Shown: positions 18,252-28,042, counted from the first letter of the stretch. The stretch: 64,000 nucleotides of DNA from Hippopus hippopus (GCA_946811185.2 OX328104.1:50390505-50454504); one strand, 5' to 3'. The notes: generated from the sequence alone by a model not told the origin. Program-made: numbers and translations.

Positions 18252-18614
18252 ATGGAAGAGCTAAGAAAGACGGTGGAAGAGCTAAGAAAGACGGTGGAAG
18301 AGCTAAGAAAGACGATGAGAAAGGCAGATCGACAGTTAGAAAAGCTTGAAGCTGAGACAGCGAGGAGACAGAGACATCCTGTCTTCGAGGAGAAACTACT
18401 ATTTACCGGGTGGGACTTTTGGGACTTTGCCCAATTACCACAAAGCAAGAAGGAGAAAAAGGAGTTCATTGTGCCACAGATGGAGGATTGGAGCAATGAT
18501 GACGAGCCACCATTTTCGCTGAAGTACAACCTGAGTGCACAAGAGCTGAAGAGATTGAAGAGGCGGACGGATAGTAGCTGCCCAGCCTGCAGAAAGGTTG
18601 GAGGTTGTGCTTAA
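18252..18614 (+). CDS. Small coiled-coil protein with C-terminal CPxC/GC motif, right TIR copy (120 aa)
   Basis: Second copy of the 4288-4629 gene. It has three instead of two EELRKTV heptads at the N-terminus, from a 21-bp repeat unit, and M in place of T in the PQ(M/T)EDW block. The rest, including GWDFWDFAQLP and SSCPACRKVGGCA, is the same. Keeping both copies open while the heptad count varies suggests a working coiled coil tolerant of length. Function unknown. Confidence 0.75.
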   Translation: MEELRKTVEELRKTVEELRKTMRKADRQLEKLEAETARRQRHPVFEEKLLFTGWDFWDFAQLPQSKKEKKEFIVPQMEDWSNDDEPPFSLKYNLSAQELKRLKRRTDSSCPACRKVGGCA

Positions 18615-18633
18615 AAACACAACCTCCAAACCA

Positions 18634-19167
18634 GGTCCTTTTTAGGACACCCAACAGCCCTTTTCAGGGCTAACCATCTACCACGAAAGTTCTATCTTTC
18701 TTCAAATTGTCAGACGTAAGTTCTATCTTTTCTTCAAATTGTCATTTCTTCAAATTGTCAGACGAAAGTTCTATCTTCAACTTGTCAGACGAAAGTTCTA
18801 TCTTCAAGTTGTCATTTCTTCAAATTGTCACAGCTCTTTTCAGAGCTAACCCAACAGTCCTTTTCAGGACTAACCATCTACCACGAAAGATCTATCTTCA
18901 AGTTGCCAGACGAAAGTTATATCTTCAACTTGTCAGACGAAAGTTCTATCTTCAAGTTGTCATTTCTTCAAATTGTCACAGCTCTTTTCAGAGCTAACCC
19001 AACAGTCCTTTTCAGGACTAACCATCTACCACGAAAGTTCTATCTTCAAGATGCCAGACGAAAGTTCTATCTTCAAGTTGTCAGACGAAAGTTCTATCTT
19101 CAAGTTGTCATTTCTTCAAATTGTCACAGCTCTTTTCAGAGCTAACCCAACAGTCCTTTTCAGGACT
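18634..19167 (+). terminator. Array of histone-type 3' stem-loops after the right TIR gene
   Basis: Hairpins at 18634-18649 (UUUU loop), 18656-18671, then pairs 18832-18847/18856-18871, 18980-18995/19004-19019 and 19128-19143/19152-19167. The pairs are AGCTCTTTTCAGAGCT and AGTCCTTTTCAGGACT, 24 nt apart, repeating every 148 bp. Between pairs are several copies of GACGAAAGTTCTATCTTCAA, so the presumed downstream-element motif is itself amplified. Confidence 0.82.
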
Positions 19168-19274
19168 AACCATCTACCACGAAAGTTCTATCTTTCTTCA
19201 AAGTTGTCATTTCTTTTAGAAGAGTTACACTCCAAAGAGTTACACTCCAGAGAGTTACACTCCGAAGAGTAAAA

Positions 19275-19490
19275 AAACTCAGAAAAAGACTAAGTCCAAC
19301 TCAGTGCTCAGTCTTTTAGAGAAATCATTCATAGGATGAAAAAAGACTAAGTCCGGCTCAGTGCTCAGTCTTTTAGAAAGAGAAATCATTCATAGATGCA
19401 GAAAAAAAGTCTAAGTCCAACTCAGTATTCAGGCTTTTAGAGAGAGAAATCATCCATAGATGCAGAAAAAACTAAGTCCAACTCAATGGT
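19275..19490 (+). repeat. 60-bp tandem repeats, outer right array
   Basis: About four units, mirror of 3412-3640. Confidence 0.88.
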
Positions 19491-19800
19491 TAGGCTGGGC
19501 TCCCCTCAGTGGCCAATACTTAGCCTTTTATTGCGAAATAAATGTTCTATTTATAGTAACATTTTCATGCGGATTCTCGGACTTTATCGTTTACTCGACC
19601 CCGGGTTCTAGCCTGAGAGGGATTTGTACCCAGTTTGCCTCCAAACGTCCACCATTTTGAATTCTGAAACCCTCTCAGGGTAGAGACCCTGGGTATTTTT
19701 TAGGCATTTTTTTGTAAAAGTGATATAATTAAATTCTTTCAAGGTAGGCAAACTGGGGACAAATTCTCTGTAAGGTAGGCAACGTAGGGACTACAGGAGC

Positions 19801-19845
19801 GTCTCTTTGTACGCCAGACCAGGCCTGTCTGGCGTACAAAGAGAC
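19801..19845. repeat. Terminal palindrome, right end
   Basis: Same 19-bp stem and 7-nt loop as at 3058-3102, ending 13 nt before the element end. Confidence 0.93.
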
Positions 19846-19858
19846 TCCCTATACTACT

Positions 19859-19864
19859 TACGAG
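19859..19864. repeat. Right 6-bp target site duplication
   Basis: TACGAG, identical to 3039-3044. Confidence 0.95.
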
Positions 19865-19867
19865 TTA

Positions 19868-20897
19868 TACGAGGGCTGTACAATAAATTCGTGGAATTTT
19901 GTTGTGAAAAAAAAAAAAAAAAAAAAACCAGGAGACTTATTTACATTATACATATAGAATACATAATTATTAAAAGATTTATATCCGAAAAATCTTCCAA
20001 AGTTTATACAAATTCATAAAGAAATACATTTTCAACAGAGAATAATAAAACACATATAACTGTACATTGCCGGGCTCCGGAGGTGAAAAATAACGTCAAC
20101 GTCATTACAAGTCAAGAGATCGGCGTATCTCTTCTACATAATCCCCTCAAACACTCAGCGCCGGCTCAATTAAGACATTCTTAGATTCTGAATAAGGATC
20201 TGTTGAACAAGACACTCCAAAGTCGTCGGATATACCACACACCGGAACCCTTTGGTCGTTATTCACCTCGTCAAGTACTGTCCTCATCCGAAATTGACGC
20301 AGATACGCTAACCGACCGTCCTTTACAAAGATCATCTTTAAAGCGACGTTTTTTTTTTCCCCCATTCCTTAATCGATCATACCACTTATAGACCAAATGC
20401 AACTACAGGAACTTGAAGGTGTCGACTCCCAACCCAGTCCTATGATCTGTTTTGGTGTTTTACCGACTCAAACACAAAACTTGATTATTTTGCGTAATTC
20501 AACATCTTGACATCATTGCGTCAAAAAAATGCCTGGCACTTACGGGACAAAATCTATGTTATTACAGTTACCAGAAGTGCCACAGCGACAATGTTTTTGG
20601 AAAATTGCGATATGATGTAATTTGACCGTATGCACAATTGCCGCAATTTTACTCATTTCTAGTGTTCATTTGACACAAAATAACATAATATTTCAAATCG
20701 GGAGAAAATTGGAACTCGACAATGCGCATGGGTACTGTAGTTAAACATATTTTGCGTTTAGGTTTTTCTAAAACTGCAGTATTTCTCTATCGAGTGCATG
20801 ATATAGTCACACTATAATTGGCAAGTTTATAGCTTGAAATATCAAGAAGTGTAGTTTTAATAACACAACTCCACGAATTTATCGAACAGCCCTCGTA
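19868..20897 (-). mobile_element. Internally deleted mariner-like element
   Basis: Inverted ends TACGAGGGCTGT...ACAGCCCTCGTA (with TA target) continue as AATTCGTGG on both sides for about 28 bp. At 1.03 kb it is shorter than a 1.3 kb autonomous mariner. On the minus strand a decayed transposase N-terminus is visible: YKWYDRLRNG near 20395-20365, then a remnant with NNDQRVPVCGISDDFGVS (second helix-turn-helix, about 20260-20200). The DD(34)D catalytic part is missing. Confidence 0.85.
20195..20400 (-). pseudogene. Mariner transposase N-terminal remnant
   Basis: The YKWYDR and QRV-V--ISDDFGVS motifs match the HTH_48 and following helix-turn-helix of mariner transposases. Frameshifts at the A10 run and elsewhere break the frame. 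Confidence 0.7.
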
Positions 20898-21022
20898 AAC
20901 CGGTTCCTTGGGAGGAAAGCACCTTAAAAGAGTTTTGTGCTTACTCGTGAAAAAGCCCGACCGGGTAGCTAAGCCCCCCCCCCCCCACCTTTTCCAAGAG
21001 GGCCACTCACACACACATTATT

Positions 21023-21283
21023 GGCCTGCAACACGCGAAAAGGGGCTTTCGGACATTTGCGTAAAGTGTCGTCTCGGATCAGCCTGCGCAGTCCGCGCAG
21101 GCTAATCCGAGACGGCACTTTAAGTCAACATTATATTTTGTCCTACAGTAGACTTGCGTGAAACAGAAAATCACACACGATTGGAAAGTGTCGTCTCGGA
21201 TCAGCCTGTGCGGACTGCGCAGGCTGATCCGAGACGACACTTTACGCAAATGTCCGAATGCCCCTTTTCCCGTGTCGCAGGCC
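21023..21283. repeat. Family C palindromic MITE (reference copy)
   Basis: Long inverted arms: GGCCTGCAACACGCGAAAAG and the complement at the other end, then CATTTGCGTAAAGTGTCGTC, then a GC-rich hairpin (ATCAGCCTGCGCAGTCC...). Each arm carries its own GCGCAGGCTGATCC hairpin. The two halves flank a short non-palindromic middle with GTCCTACAGTAGACTTG. Sharp ends and high similarity between copies suggest recent spread. Confidence 0.88.
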
Positions 21284-21287
21284 ATTT

Positions 21288-21515
21288 GAGCCATGCTCTG
21301 TGAAAACGAGGGCTTAATGCATGTGCAAAAAGTGTCGACCCATGTCAGCTCTTGCGATCTGTACAGACTTAATGGGTCACAACATTTTGCTTTTGGTCAA
21401 TTTACGGCATGTCCAAAATCCATTCTACTTCAGGTTTCAGTCGGTTGTTAAAAAAAAAAAAGGATTTTATGGATGCATGTATATATGACGACTTGCTGGG
21501 TATAATGCATCAATG
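21288..21515 (+). repeat. Family B MITE, truncated copy
   Basis: Starts GAGCCATGCTCTGTGAAAA directly after the family C copy. The central hairpin is partly lost. Confidence 0.7.
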
Positions 21516-21517
21516 AG

Positions 21518-21720
21518 ATATAGGCACCCTGATGGGATTCGTGTAAGATCGCCTTTCATCGTACGGATTCGGCTAAGACTCGGGTAATCCGTAATCGATG
21601 CGGGGAACCAGCATCTATCAATCGATCGATTACTGATTACCCGAGTCTTAGCCGAATCTGTACGTTTTTCGGCGATGAAAGACGATGTTACAGGAATCCG
21701 CATTAGGGTGCCCTATCCTT
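21518..21720. repeat. Family G palindromic repeat, copy 1
   Basis: Ends ATAGGCACCCTGATGGGATT and its complement at about 21696-21714. The stem GTACGGATTCGGCTAAGACT-CGGGTAATCCGTAATCGAT pairs across a short centre with CAATCGATCGATT. The second copy is at 28043-28258. Confidence 0.85.
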
Positions 21721-22065
21721 AAACCCCCTTTTCCAAGGAAGTCGCTCACATACATATTTTTCGAATGTACAATATGATAAGGATCTCACATGACTGAGGG
21801 CGCAAAAGTAAGATCTTTCCATTTTCCCCTGTAAAACAGGGAATTAACGTGATCAAAGACAGCATTTATCATACATATCAGATAATGATGGCAAAATGAT
21901 AGGAGAGGAAAAAATAGCTGCGGAAACACATTCGTCTCTTCACGCACGAAACGATTGTCGGAAATATTGTGATAAGAGTATACATTGTATTTGTATCATT
22001 TAGCACTTAATTTGCTGCATGCGAATTTTTGCAAACATTGCTGGATGAGTATTTTTAAATCGTTT
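21721..22065. other. Host DNA, nothing recognised
   Basis: AT-rich, no gene or repeat family identified. Confidence 0.55.
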
Positions 22066-22182
22066 AACACTTAGGCTGCTATGCGAGCTTTTGTGGGCCT
22101 TTGCGGACCGTGTAGATCAAGATCAGCCTGCACAAAACGTGCAGGCTGATCTTTGATCTACACTATCCGATACGGTGAGATT
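22066..22182 (+). repeat. Family A MITE, 3' truncated
   Basis: AACACTTAGGCTGCT start and intact central palindrome. It is cut where the GA microsatellite begins. Confidence 0.8.
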
Positions 22183-22189
22183 TCTCCGA

Positions 22190-22216
22190 CGACAGAGAGA
22201 GAGAGAGAGAGAGAGA

Positions 22217-22269
<53 letters not shown>
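22190..22269. repeat. (GA)n microsatellite
   Basis: About 75 bp of almost pure GA with three AA interruptions. It creates long Ser/Leu and Arg/Glu frames that are not genes. Confidence 0.95.
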
Positions 22270-22272
<3 letters not shown>

Positions 22273-22651
22273 GGACGTAAAGACATACTACTACCCCGTG
22301 AGAGACGGATAAAAAAGGAGGACAATAAGACAGCGATAAATACAGAAAAGTAGACATCTTGACAGAAAAATTGGGACAAAGATGTTTTCAAGAAGGACAA
22401 ATTTACCAGTTGACATGCAAAAAGTACATTTTCTGTAATATCACTGTGACTTGCCTCCCGAAATTCATTACCTCAGTCAGCGGAAATAAATTGATTATCT
22501 TTTAACATGAAATAGTCAATCTGAAAGAGATTTTTCCCTAGCCTAAAAACCTGTCTTGTTCCCACGAAATCAAAGATCCAGAGCATTTTCTTTTTAGTCT
22601 GTCTTTCAATTTTTTTTTTGTTGTTTTCTTTCCTATTTTTCTAAATGTACG

Positions 22652-22965
22652 AGTCGAGCCCGGTAGCTCAGTCGGTAGCGTACAGGACTTCAGAACAAGG
22701 GGTCGCTGGTTCGATCCCCGGCTCGGTCAATTTCTTTTCAAGGATTGATGATAGTCATTGTGACAGAATTCATTTTCACCGCTGTCCATTATTTCGAAGA
22801 CGATTATGTGGGAAAGAAGCCAGTGGCTAGGAAAGAATATTGTGCAGAGTACTGGTAATAGAAACTCAAGGAAAGCATGGATAGGTGCACTGGCGATGTA
22901 ACTGAAATAATATTGAAAACGGCGTTAAACACTATACAATCGATCAACCAATCTAAATTTACGAC
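22652..22965 (+). repeat. tRNA-derived SINE (family N)
   Basis: The head (22652-22729) has an A box (TAGCTCAGTCGG), a B box (GGTTCGATCCC) and a CGAGCC/GGCTCG pair that would close an acceptor-like stem. It does not fold as a proper tRNA: the T stem is mismatched and the anticodon arm poor. The body from about 22735 matches 2230-2425. RNA polymerase III transcription from the internal boxes is the known mode for such elements. Confidence 0.75.
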
Positions 22966-23154
22966 ACAAAGCTTCGAAAGCAACCTTGAAAAATACACAT
23001 TACTAACACCAATAAAGATTTAATACGTAGATATATGCGTATGTACAAACATAGTGGCAAATTGAGTAATTGCTAGTCATAAGCAGTGTTGTGAAAACGG
23101 TTCTGCAGAAAAAAGAAAAGAAAAAAAAAAAATCATCTTCTGTTGGTATTTCAT

Positions 23155-23386
23155 TAACCCTTTACCAAACGACAAAATTTTAGACCCGTCCAAATTGAAA
23201 GCTTTTGCAGATGACAAAATAGAATTGACTCAAAAATTGAAATTTATATTGTAAAGGTTAGAAAACATTGTGGGAAAAGGAGAAAATGCTGGTAACCAGC
23301 ATTTTCTCCTTTTCCCACAATGTTTCAAAAGACTTCTTTCTCAGGGTTGTTAAAAGTTAGGACTGTTTGGTAGAAGGTTAATTCTT
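23155..23386. repeat. Family D palindromic MITE (reference copy)
   Basis: Ends TTAACCCTTTACCAAACGAC and its counterpart GTTTGGTAGAAGGTTAA. The left arm has AAATTGAAAGCTTTTGCAGA. The central palindrome (about 23262-23326) is ACATTGTGGGAAAAGGAGAA then AATGCTGGTAACCAGCATT and the complement. Around twenty copies occur in the window. Confidence 0.88.
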
Positions 23387-23389
23387 TCA

Positions 23390-23480
23390 GCGTTATTTGT
23401 GAACACAGAGGTTGTAGCGGACACAGAACGTTCATGCAGTCTGATCTTGGGTCTATACTGTCCGCTTGTTTAGTCAAGCC
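23390..23480 (+). repeat. Family A fragment
   Basis: GCAGTCTGATCTTGGGTCTA and TGTCCGC remain of the family centre. Confidence 0.55.
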
Positions 23481-23556
23481 TATAACATGATGATCTGTCT
23501 TCAGTTTCAGTGCGTTGTTTTTTTCAACTGTCGATAAATGTAGAGTTCTTATGTGA

Positions 23557-23690
23557 GTCATACTCTGTAAAAAGGGGGTTTTATGCATCTGCATAAAAGT
23601 ATCGACCCATGTCAGCCTACGCAGTCCGCACAGTCTGAACTGTGTCGAAACTTTTTGCCATTTGTAAGTTTTCAGCTATGATTCAGTCTA
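23557..23690 (+). repeat. Family B fragment
   Basis: GAGTCATACTCTGTAAAAAG end and a mutated GTCAGCCTACGCAGTCCGCA hairpin. Confidence 0.7.
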
Positions 23691-23697
23691 ACTTTTC

Positions 23698-23912
23698 TTA
23701 ACTCTTTACCAAACGACAAAATTTTAGACTTGTCTAAATTCAAGGCATTTGTAGACGACAAATTGAATGTAACTCAAAAACTGAAATTTGTTTTGGGAAG
23801 GATAGGAAACATTGTTGGAAAAGAAGAAAATGCTGGTAACCTTTTCCCACAATGTTTTTAATAGGCTTTTTTTCAAGGTCGTTAAAACCCGTGATTGTTT
23901 GGTAAAGAGTTA
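23698..23912. repeat. Family D MITE
   Basis: AACTCTTTACCAAACGACAA start and TTGTTTGGTAAAGAGTTAA end. One arm of the central palindrome is shortened by about 20 bp. Confidence 0.85.
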
Positions 23913-23914
23913 AA

Positions 23915-24499
23915 ACGCTATTTATTTCTTTCACACAGAAGGAGAATCTCGAAATATTTGTGATTTCTTACAAGTACCTAAATAAAGATTTTTTTTTCTA
24001 AGAGAACATATGGAAAGAGGGTCATGGCACATGAATTTAATGGCCATTTAAAACCCAAAATAAAGGAACACTATTATCACAGTGCCAGCAGTGCCAAGGG
24101 CTCTTCTTTGCAGTATGATCTTGATCTACACCTATTATATTCTCAAAATGCAACTTAATTTGTTGTGCCCTGAATCCGAAAAGCTCAACCAGAAAACAAT
24201 CTTCTTTCACCACAACGTCTTCACATACTGTTTTCTTGGGGGAAAAAAAAAAGGCGTCTGCCGGAAATGACGAGTAAAATATTTTATCGTTTATTAATGC
24301 TCTTATATAATATTCACATTTAAGAAACCCTGTAAAATCTATGTTTTGGGACCTTTTAGACTGTTTCCTGGCAAAAGTCTACTTGTTTTAAATTCAAACC
24401 CGTTATCCAAAATTCACGAGAAACAATTTACATAAAAAAGCGAAGACTTGTGTCTCCAGACGGTCAGGCACCGTGTGCCACTTTTCTGGTAACATTTCA
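23915..24499. other. Host DNA, nothing recognised
   Basis: AT-rich, no gene signal. A short frame at 24082-24270 has no family match. Confidence 0.5.
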
Positions 24500-24700
24500 C
24501 CCTTATACTGCTAAATAAATAAAGTGAAGAATTCCAGCAGCCGATAGTACTCGTATACCAAAACATTGCGATTACAAAGTGCTTGTTGCAAAAAAACCCT
24601 CACCGTATCGGACAGTGTAGATACAAGAACAGACCGCTTTTTCTGTGCAGTCTACACTGTCCACAATAGAGTATCGGGTCGCTCTTGGCAGTCTAAGGGT
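24500..24700 (-). repeat. Family A MITE, diverged
   Basis: ACCCTTATACTGCTAAATAA start and GGCAGTCTAAGGGT end, with a decayed centre. Confidence 0.75.
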
Positions 24701-24799
24701 AAAATCATAACACTGATATAATGCTAAGCTTAACGGTACCATTGATTTCGATACTTTCGCGCACTGTGCACATCAAGACTAGACAGAAACGAAAAGTAA

Positions 24800-24965
24800 T
24801 TAAGCTATGCTCTGGCAATTAGGGGTTTAATGCATCTCAGTGATGCATCATACCAAAAAAAGTCATCACATACTTATGGATCCATAAAATCCATTTTGTG
24901 TAACAATTGAAAAGAGGTAGACTGGTACTTGGACAAGAAGGAAATATACAAATAGCAAAAGGTTT
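24800..24965 (-). repeat. Family B fragment
   Basis: CTATGCTCTGGCAATTAGGG end and the ATGGATCCATAAAATCCATT arm block. Confidence 0.7.
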
Positions 24966-25082
24966 TTCTTAGAGCTTGTCAAAAATCAACTATAAATACT
25001 TTTGCTTATGTTGCAGAATAAGATCTGATCGCAAAGAAGTATAACCTTGTCATGTATCCATGCCGTCTGCTTCTTCAATTAT

Positions 25083-25200
25083 AACCCTTGGGCTGCTAAG
25101 CTCGACTCAAGGATCTTTTGCAGACAGTGTCGACCCAGATCAGACTGCACTGAGCATGCAGATTTTAGATCTACACATTCCGATGAGGTGATATTTCTCC
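25083..25200 (+). repeat. Family A fragment
   Basis: AACCCTTGGGCTGCTAAGC start, centre mutated, cut after the GGTGATATTTCTCC block. Confidence 0.75.
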
Positions 25201-25299
25201 TTCCCTGGTCTGGCTCGGTCGCAAGAGTGGTGGGGGAGGTCTACCTAGGTTGGCATCGCACGGGATTCTTTTTAAAAAAAAAGTAGAGAGCTAGTGGCC

Positions 25300-25545
25300 A
25301 AGCTCTCGAGAAGTGATCGGGTATTGATCGAGTAGAGGGTCGAGTTGATCGGGAAACAATCGTGTAGAGATCTAGTGTGGTCGGGATGAAATCGTTTACC
25401 CGATCATCTCGATCTCTACTCGAGTGATACCTGATCGCTCCACTGATCAACGTTCGATCTGTTGTCTAGATGAACTTGACTGCTACCCGATCGCACTCGA
25501 TCACTTCTCGATCGCTATTCGACCATACACGAGCAAACGTGACTA
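25300..25545. repeat. GATCG-rich degenerate repeat, block 1
   Basis: Many copies of GATCG separated by 8-14 bp with recurring GAGTAGAG and its complement CTCTACTC. Strand-symmetric, so cruciform potential is high. A second block lies at 26040-26330. Confidence 0.75.
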
Positions 25546-26039
25546 AGACACTATTTACATGTAATAACGGCGCGCTGATCTCTCACATTCTGCTTAGAAC
25601 TGGAAAATCTACAAATTTCACAAAAAAGATGCCGAGAAAAAGGTAGAAAGGCTACTCCTGCTTATACATTTGTAGATGATGAAGTCGGAACCCTAACTCC
25701 TCAAGACCTGCTCATACTGCCCATACAGCGGTCGCCGTGTAAGCCACTGCCTTCCTCAGATTTCCCTTACCTGTTGCTGTCTACGCCTTCCTGTGTTTTC
25801 TACGTTCCTCGACCACTTCCTCCTCTTCAAGCTCTATTACAGCTACGACCCTGTCATTCTGGGAATCTAACAATCTGGCCCACAACTGCATCTGCTCTAT
25901 CTCTATGATGCTAATGCTAATACTTATTCTGTAGAGCTTCTAAAGATGAAGTGATTGTGACCAAAAATGTTTGAAGTTTTTATACTCTAAATGTTGGTAC
26001 ACGACGATTCATGACCCCCTGCGATCCAAGTACGACCAT
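25546..26039. other. Unique host DNA between GATCG blocks
   Basis: Nothing recognised. Slightly less AT-rich, with no open frame of note. Confidence 0.5.
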
Positions 26040-26330
26040 GACGATCTGGTGGGGTGAAGATCGGAAACAGATCGAGCAGGGGTCCAGTTGATCGAGTAGA
26101 GATCGTGTAGGGATTGTGTACGGGTCAAGGTGGTTTAACGGGGATCGGAGTGGTTGATTGGTTGACGTCGCGGAGGCGTCGTGAATGATCGCGTGGGGCT
26201 CGTGTATGATCGAGTAGAGATCGGAAAGAAGTCGTGTATATGCCTTCGGTCGAGCTTGGTCGGGGAATTTAGATGATCGGGATGATCGAGTTGATCTGAT
26301 CGGCAGGTAGAACCTACCTTAAAGATTTTA
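26040..26330. repeat. GATCG-rich degenerate repeat, block 2
   Basis: Recurring GATCG(A/T)GTAGAGATCG-like units, as in block 1. Confidence 0.75.
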
Positions 26331-26560
26331 AAATCGCTTGATCCTGGGAAGGTCGCGAAAGTCAATAAGTTAATCTTCAAGTGAAACAGTCAACATTCCG
26401 TTTTTGATGTTTCCCACTTAGATTGCAAGATTCACGAACCTAAATCCCCTTTTTTCAGAAACGAATTTGTACAACTGTATTCGAACCAAGTTAGAAATAT
26501 GTTTCTTTTTTCCATTCAGTTACTTTAAAAGAGTCTTTAAACCTTTCCAGCTGAAATAAA

Positions 26561-26822
26561 TGGGCCTTGCTCTAACAAAACGGGGCTTAATGCATCTCCG
26601 CGATGCACCATACTAAGGAAGTCCTCATAGTATTATGGATCCATAAAAATACATTTTGTTTATCAACCGACTGAATTATCAGGTAGACTGGTTCTTTGAC
26701 AGGCAGAAAATTGACCCTTAGCAAAACATTTTTGCCCAGGTCAGCCTACGCGGACTGCGCAGGCAGACCTGGGTAGATAGTTTTATACAGATGAATCAAG
26801 CCCCTTTTTACAAAGCATGGCT
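26561..26822 (-). repeat. Family B MITE
   Basis: GGCCTTGCTCTAACAAAACG start and TTACAAAGCATGGCT end. The centre GTCAGCCTACGCGGACTGCG with its complement is kept. Confidence 0.82.
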
Positions 26823-27014
26823 AGATTTAGTATATATTTTTTTTCAAGAAAAACAAATGTCTTTTAAAGTCATTTATGTCAGATTATTTCACAAAATATT
26901 GGACCCTGTAGATCTAAATAATCTGACTGCACGCTATGGGCATGTTTTTTGCAATCTGATTACGATCTAATCAATTCCATCTGTTTCAGCAAAAGGGTTA
27001 AAGTCACTGAGTGC

Positions 27015-27200
27015 AAACTGGGACATTAAATTGTTTGGTAATTATTCCCTCAAATCGACAGCTAATTGTTTTCCTTTTTTTTCGGTCTCTAAGATTTCTT
27101 TCTTGTAATTTCCTTTGAGAGCAATTTATACGTCAAACGTTTTCAATATTTACAGCACTAATGGGGAAATTTAACGTCATTCCATACAGTTGTTGCCTTA
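27015..27200 (+). repeat. Unnamed repeat, copy 1 (partner at 37680-37790)
   Basis: AAGATTTCTTTCTTGTAATT and ATTTATACGTCAAACG blocks recur at 37700-37750. Full extent unclear. Confidence 0.55.
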
Positions 27201-27235
27201 ATGTATGTCCTTCTGGTAGAAAACTCTGGGTTTGT

Positions 27236-27410
27236 ATTCACCAACCATTTATAAGAACGTTTTGAGTTGAATTCTTTGAGATTTTCTAGAATTGACAGTA
27301 ACATAACTTCTGATTGGCTAAACCATATGGTTTAGCCAATCAGAAGTTGTGTTACGTTTAATTTTAGAAAATTAGAATGTTTTTAAGAATCGTTGGTCAA
27401 TACGGACCCA
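27236..27410. repeat. Family E palindromic MITE
   Basis: Nearly full-length palindrome: TTCACCAACCATTTATAAG end, AGTAACATAACTTCTGATTG, GGCTAAACCATATGGTTTAGCC axis region (core 18 bp), and the complement. The CCAAT boxes are by-products of the stem. Confidence 0.85.
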
Positions 27411-27548
27411 GATGTTCTTTACAAAAAAGGTAGACGCACAACAGGCTGTTATTCCGTGCATTTGGATCTTCGTCTCTGGTAATTAAAAAAAAACAATGAG
27501 ACAACTATGCACTTTACACATTTATTCGTTCTTCCCAATGGTTGAATT

Positions 27549-27728
27549 CTTAAACAAACGACAAAATTTTGGACCTTTTGAAATCTAAATTATTTGCATA
27601 CAACAACTTAAATGAGGTTTAAATAGTTGGATATCTCTGGTTACCAGAATTTTCTCCTTTTCCCACAGTTCCAAAATCCTTCTCGTTCAGGGTTGTAACA
27701 ACTCGGAATTGTGTGGTAAAGAAGTAAA
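27549..27728. repeat. Family D MITE, deleted copy
   Basis: AAACGACAAAATTTTGGACC start and ATTGTGTGGTAAAGAAGTAA end. The left half of the central palindrome is missing. Confidence 0.75.
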
Positions 27729-28042
27729 ACGAACAGAAATAACAACAAAAAAAAAAGGCATATGTAGAATGGTTTCGCAACGATCAGTCACACTAACTGA
27801 TTCCGTATAACATTACATGTAGGCTGACTTCCGTCTCCATTCAAATTGAAAGACAGCACCAATAAAAATATATATTTAGAAAAATGACGGTGTTTAATTT
27901 TCAGTTTTTAGATCGAAAAGTCATTGGTTGTTAGAAGCACTTTTCTAATAATACGGCTTTTTGTAATACAATTTTCAATTTCGCAATATTCCTTCAATAT
28001 TAATCCATCTAGTTCAAAATGAATATACTGTATGGATGAATT

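Larger units (their letters stand above)
3045..19858. mobile_element. Maverick/Polinton-like element, 16.8 kb, non-autonomous-looking
   Basis: Seen: ends AGTAGTATAGGGAG...CTCCCTATACTACT, perfect 6-bp target duplication, very long inverted repeats, and two separated blocks of a viral-type family B DNA polymerase. Known: Polintons are 15-20 kb self-synthesising transposons with AG...CT ends, 6-bp duplications, a protein-primed PolB and usually integrase, ATPase, protease and capsid genes. Here I recognise only the PolB, which is damaged; the rest is small genes of unknown function. Inference: an internally deleted copy mobilised in trans, or a Polinton-derived satellite with its own gene set. 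The inverted repeats are still nearly identical and both carry an open gene, so insertion was probably recent. Confidence 0.93.
16190..19858 (-). repeat. Right terminal inverted repeat of the Polinton-like element
   Basis: Mirror of 3045-6178 with the same order of parts. It is longer because the inner 60-bp array has more units, and a 60-nt unrelated stretch (about 16797-16862, AGTAGTGGATAGAAG...) interrupts the array. Confidence 0.92.

Noticed and set aside
22158..22400. Ser/Leu-rich and Arg/Glu-rich frames over the GA microsatellite
   Set aside because: Simple-repeat artefacts, as also at 32726-32947 and 60408-60665.
22652..22729. Functional tRNA gene
   Set aside because: A and B boxes are present, but the T stem is mismatched, the anticodon stem does not form, and a repeated SINE body follows.
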